This document shows positions 63,513-64,000 of a stretch of 64,000 nucleotides of DNA, one piece after another; position 1 is the stretch's first letter; each line of letters starts with the position of its first letter. The notes beneath the pieces are model-generated. The model had not been told where the DNA came from. It saw only the letters and a program-made list of their open reading frames with translations, and did not search any database. Origin of the DNA: Microbulbifer pacificus (GTDB lineage: Bacteria > Pseudomonadota > Gammaproteobacteria > Pseudomonadales > Cellvibrionaceae); contig NZ_PREV01000026.1 in the NCBI RefSeq assembly GCF_002959965.1, positions 1,526,501 to 1,590,500 on the forward strand, written 5' to 3'. The position numbers and the translations under genes were made by a program.

Positions 63513-63542
63513 CAAAAAAGGGGCCATCGGCCCCTTTTTTTG
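63513..63542. terminator. Bidirectional terminator between rsd and FKBP genes
   Basis: CAAAAAAGGGGCC - ATC - GGCCCCTTTTTTTG. The G+C stem has A/T runs on both sides and can end both convergent genes. Confidence 0.92.
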
Positions 63543-63578
63543 TTTTACACACGCTCGAACAACGCGCGGTAAACACCT

Positions 63579-64000
63579 TTAGTGGTTGTGCCCGTCGTCT
63601 GCCTTGCCCTCTTCCGCAGCACCCTGTTCCGCAGCACCTTCGTCGCTGTTGACGTCCGCTTTGTGCAGTTCCACTTCAAAAACCAGGGTGGAGTTGGGGC
63701 CAATCAGCCCGCCCGCACCGCCCGGACCGTAAGCCAGGTCAGAGGGAATATAAAGCTCCCATTTGGCGCCTTGCTTCATCAGCTGCAGCGCTTCGGTCCA
63801 ACCCTTGATCACGCCATTTACCGGGAACTGTACCGGTTTGCCGTTTTTGTAAGAGCTGTCGAATTCGGTTCCGTCGATCAGAGTACCTTTATAGTCTACT
63901 TCCACCACGCTGGTTTCGCTGGGGCTCGGGCCGGTACCTTCGGTGATCACCTTGTACTGGAGGCCGGAGTCGGTGGTTTGTACACCTTCTTTCTTGGCGT
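63579..64000 (-). CDS. FKBP-type peptidyl-prolyl isomerase, C-terminal part (5' end outside window)
   Basis: The frame is open to the right edge, and about 140 C-terminal residues are visible. They start in a charged linker ([17 protein letters not shown]) followed by a complete FKBP domain: [50 protein letters not shown] and [11 protein letters not shown]. The tail is acidic and ends HNH. The linker plus domain arrangement matches FkpA/MIP/FklB-type dimeric isomerases. Whether it is periplasmic cannot be told because the N-terminus is missing. Confidence 0.9.
   Translation of the reverse strand, partial: AKKEGVQTTDSGLQYKVITEGTGPSPSETSVVEVDYKGTLIDGTEFDSSYKNGKPVQFPVNGVIKGWTEALQLMKQGAKWELYIPSDLAYGPGGAGGLIGPNSTLVFEVELHKADVNSDEGAAEQGAAEEGKADDGHNH

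Overview
The window is high-GC, densely packed chromosomal DNA of a gammaproteobacterium. The gene order ubiE-ubiJ-ubiB-hisI-hisE-tatABC, the separate rsd-FKBP neighbourhood, ntrBC next to glnA and thiI, and the hslVU-DUF971 pair fit the Pseudomonas/Cellvibrio/Microbulbifer side of the class. A marine Cellvibrionales-type organism (for example Microbulbifer) is my best guess, by inference only. I see no rRNA, tRNA, CRISPR array, insertion sequence, prophage or plasmid gene. Both window edges cut genes: the nucleotidase yrfG on the left and an FKBP-type isomerase on the right.

Layout. 1-4.2 kb: yrfG end, hslR, a secreted Deg-type protease, a DUF4124 protein and the redox chaperone Hsp33. 4.5-10.2 kb: pckA, two tandem membrane-anchored M15-type peptidase paralogues, an AI-2E/PerM-type permease, a DUF4239 protein and PhnA. 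10.3-17.2 kb: a nitrogen module, ntrC-ntrB and glnA on the minus strand. It carries sigma-54 promoters and an array of NtrC-like sites, and thiI is divergent from glnA. 17.3-26.1 kb: flavoprotein, typA, GST, VIT1-like transporter, macrodomain protein, diguanylate cyclase, thioesterase and NAD-malic enzyme. 26.2-35 kb: two large lipoproteins, an MscS channel, a 30-residue membrane peptide, an SDR epimerase and a prolyl oligopeptidase. 35-42.7 kb: dtd, a zinc aminopeptidase, a small membrane protein, then the tat-his-ubi cluster. 42.8-49.1 kb: a phosphate-scavenging group made of a CHAD protein, PhoA, and a DUF839 (PhoX-like) lipoprotein with a di-haem cytochrome-like partner. Pho boxes precede both phosphatases. 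49.2-55.2 kb: DUF971, hslU, hslV, DUF2798, a SPOR protein and priA. 55.5-64 kb: rpmE, a secreted nuclease, a second malic enzyme, gshA, acpH-dsbB-lrgA-lrgB, rsd and the FKBP.

Regulatory content is unusually readable. glnA has a GG-N10-GC sigma-54 promoter and up to five NtrC-like sites. ntrB has its own sigma-54 promoter and one NtrC-like site. The phosphatase promoters have Pho boxes exactly 10 bp from a -10 hexamer. hslV has a heat-shock-like promoter. Many genes end in perfect bidirectional terminators.

The most novel-looking signal is a dispersed repeat family with at least four copies (about 816-952, 41853-41944, 51198-51303 and 58090-58223). Each copy is a long outer stem enclosing an inner hairpin plus an asymmetric conserved core with the motif CAGGGATG..TTCAC.GCG. 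The arms differ between copies, but the two-stem architecture and core are kept, so structure rather than arm sequence looks selected. A second, looser repeat family (45.4, 49.7 and 58.3 kb) may be related.
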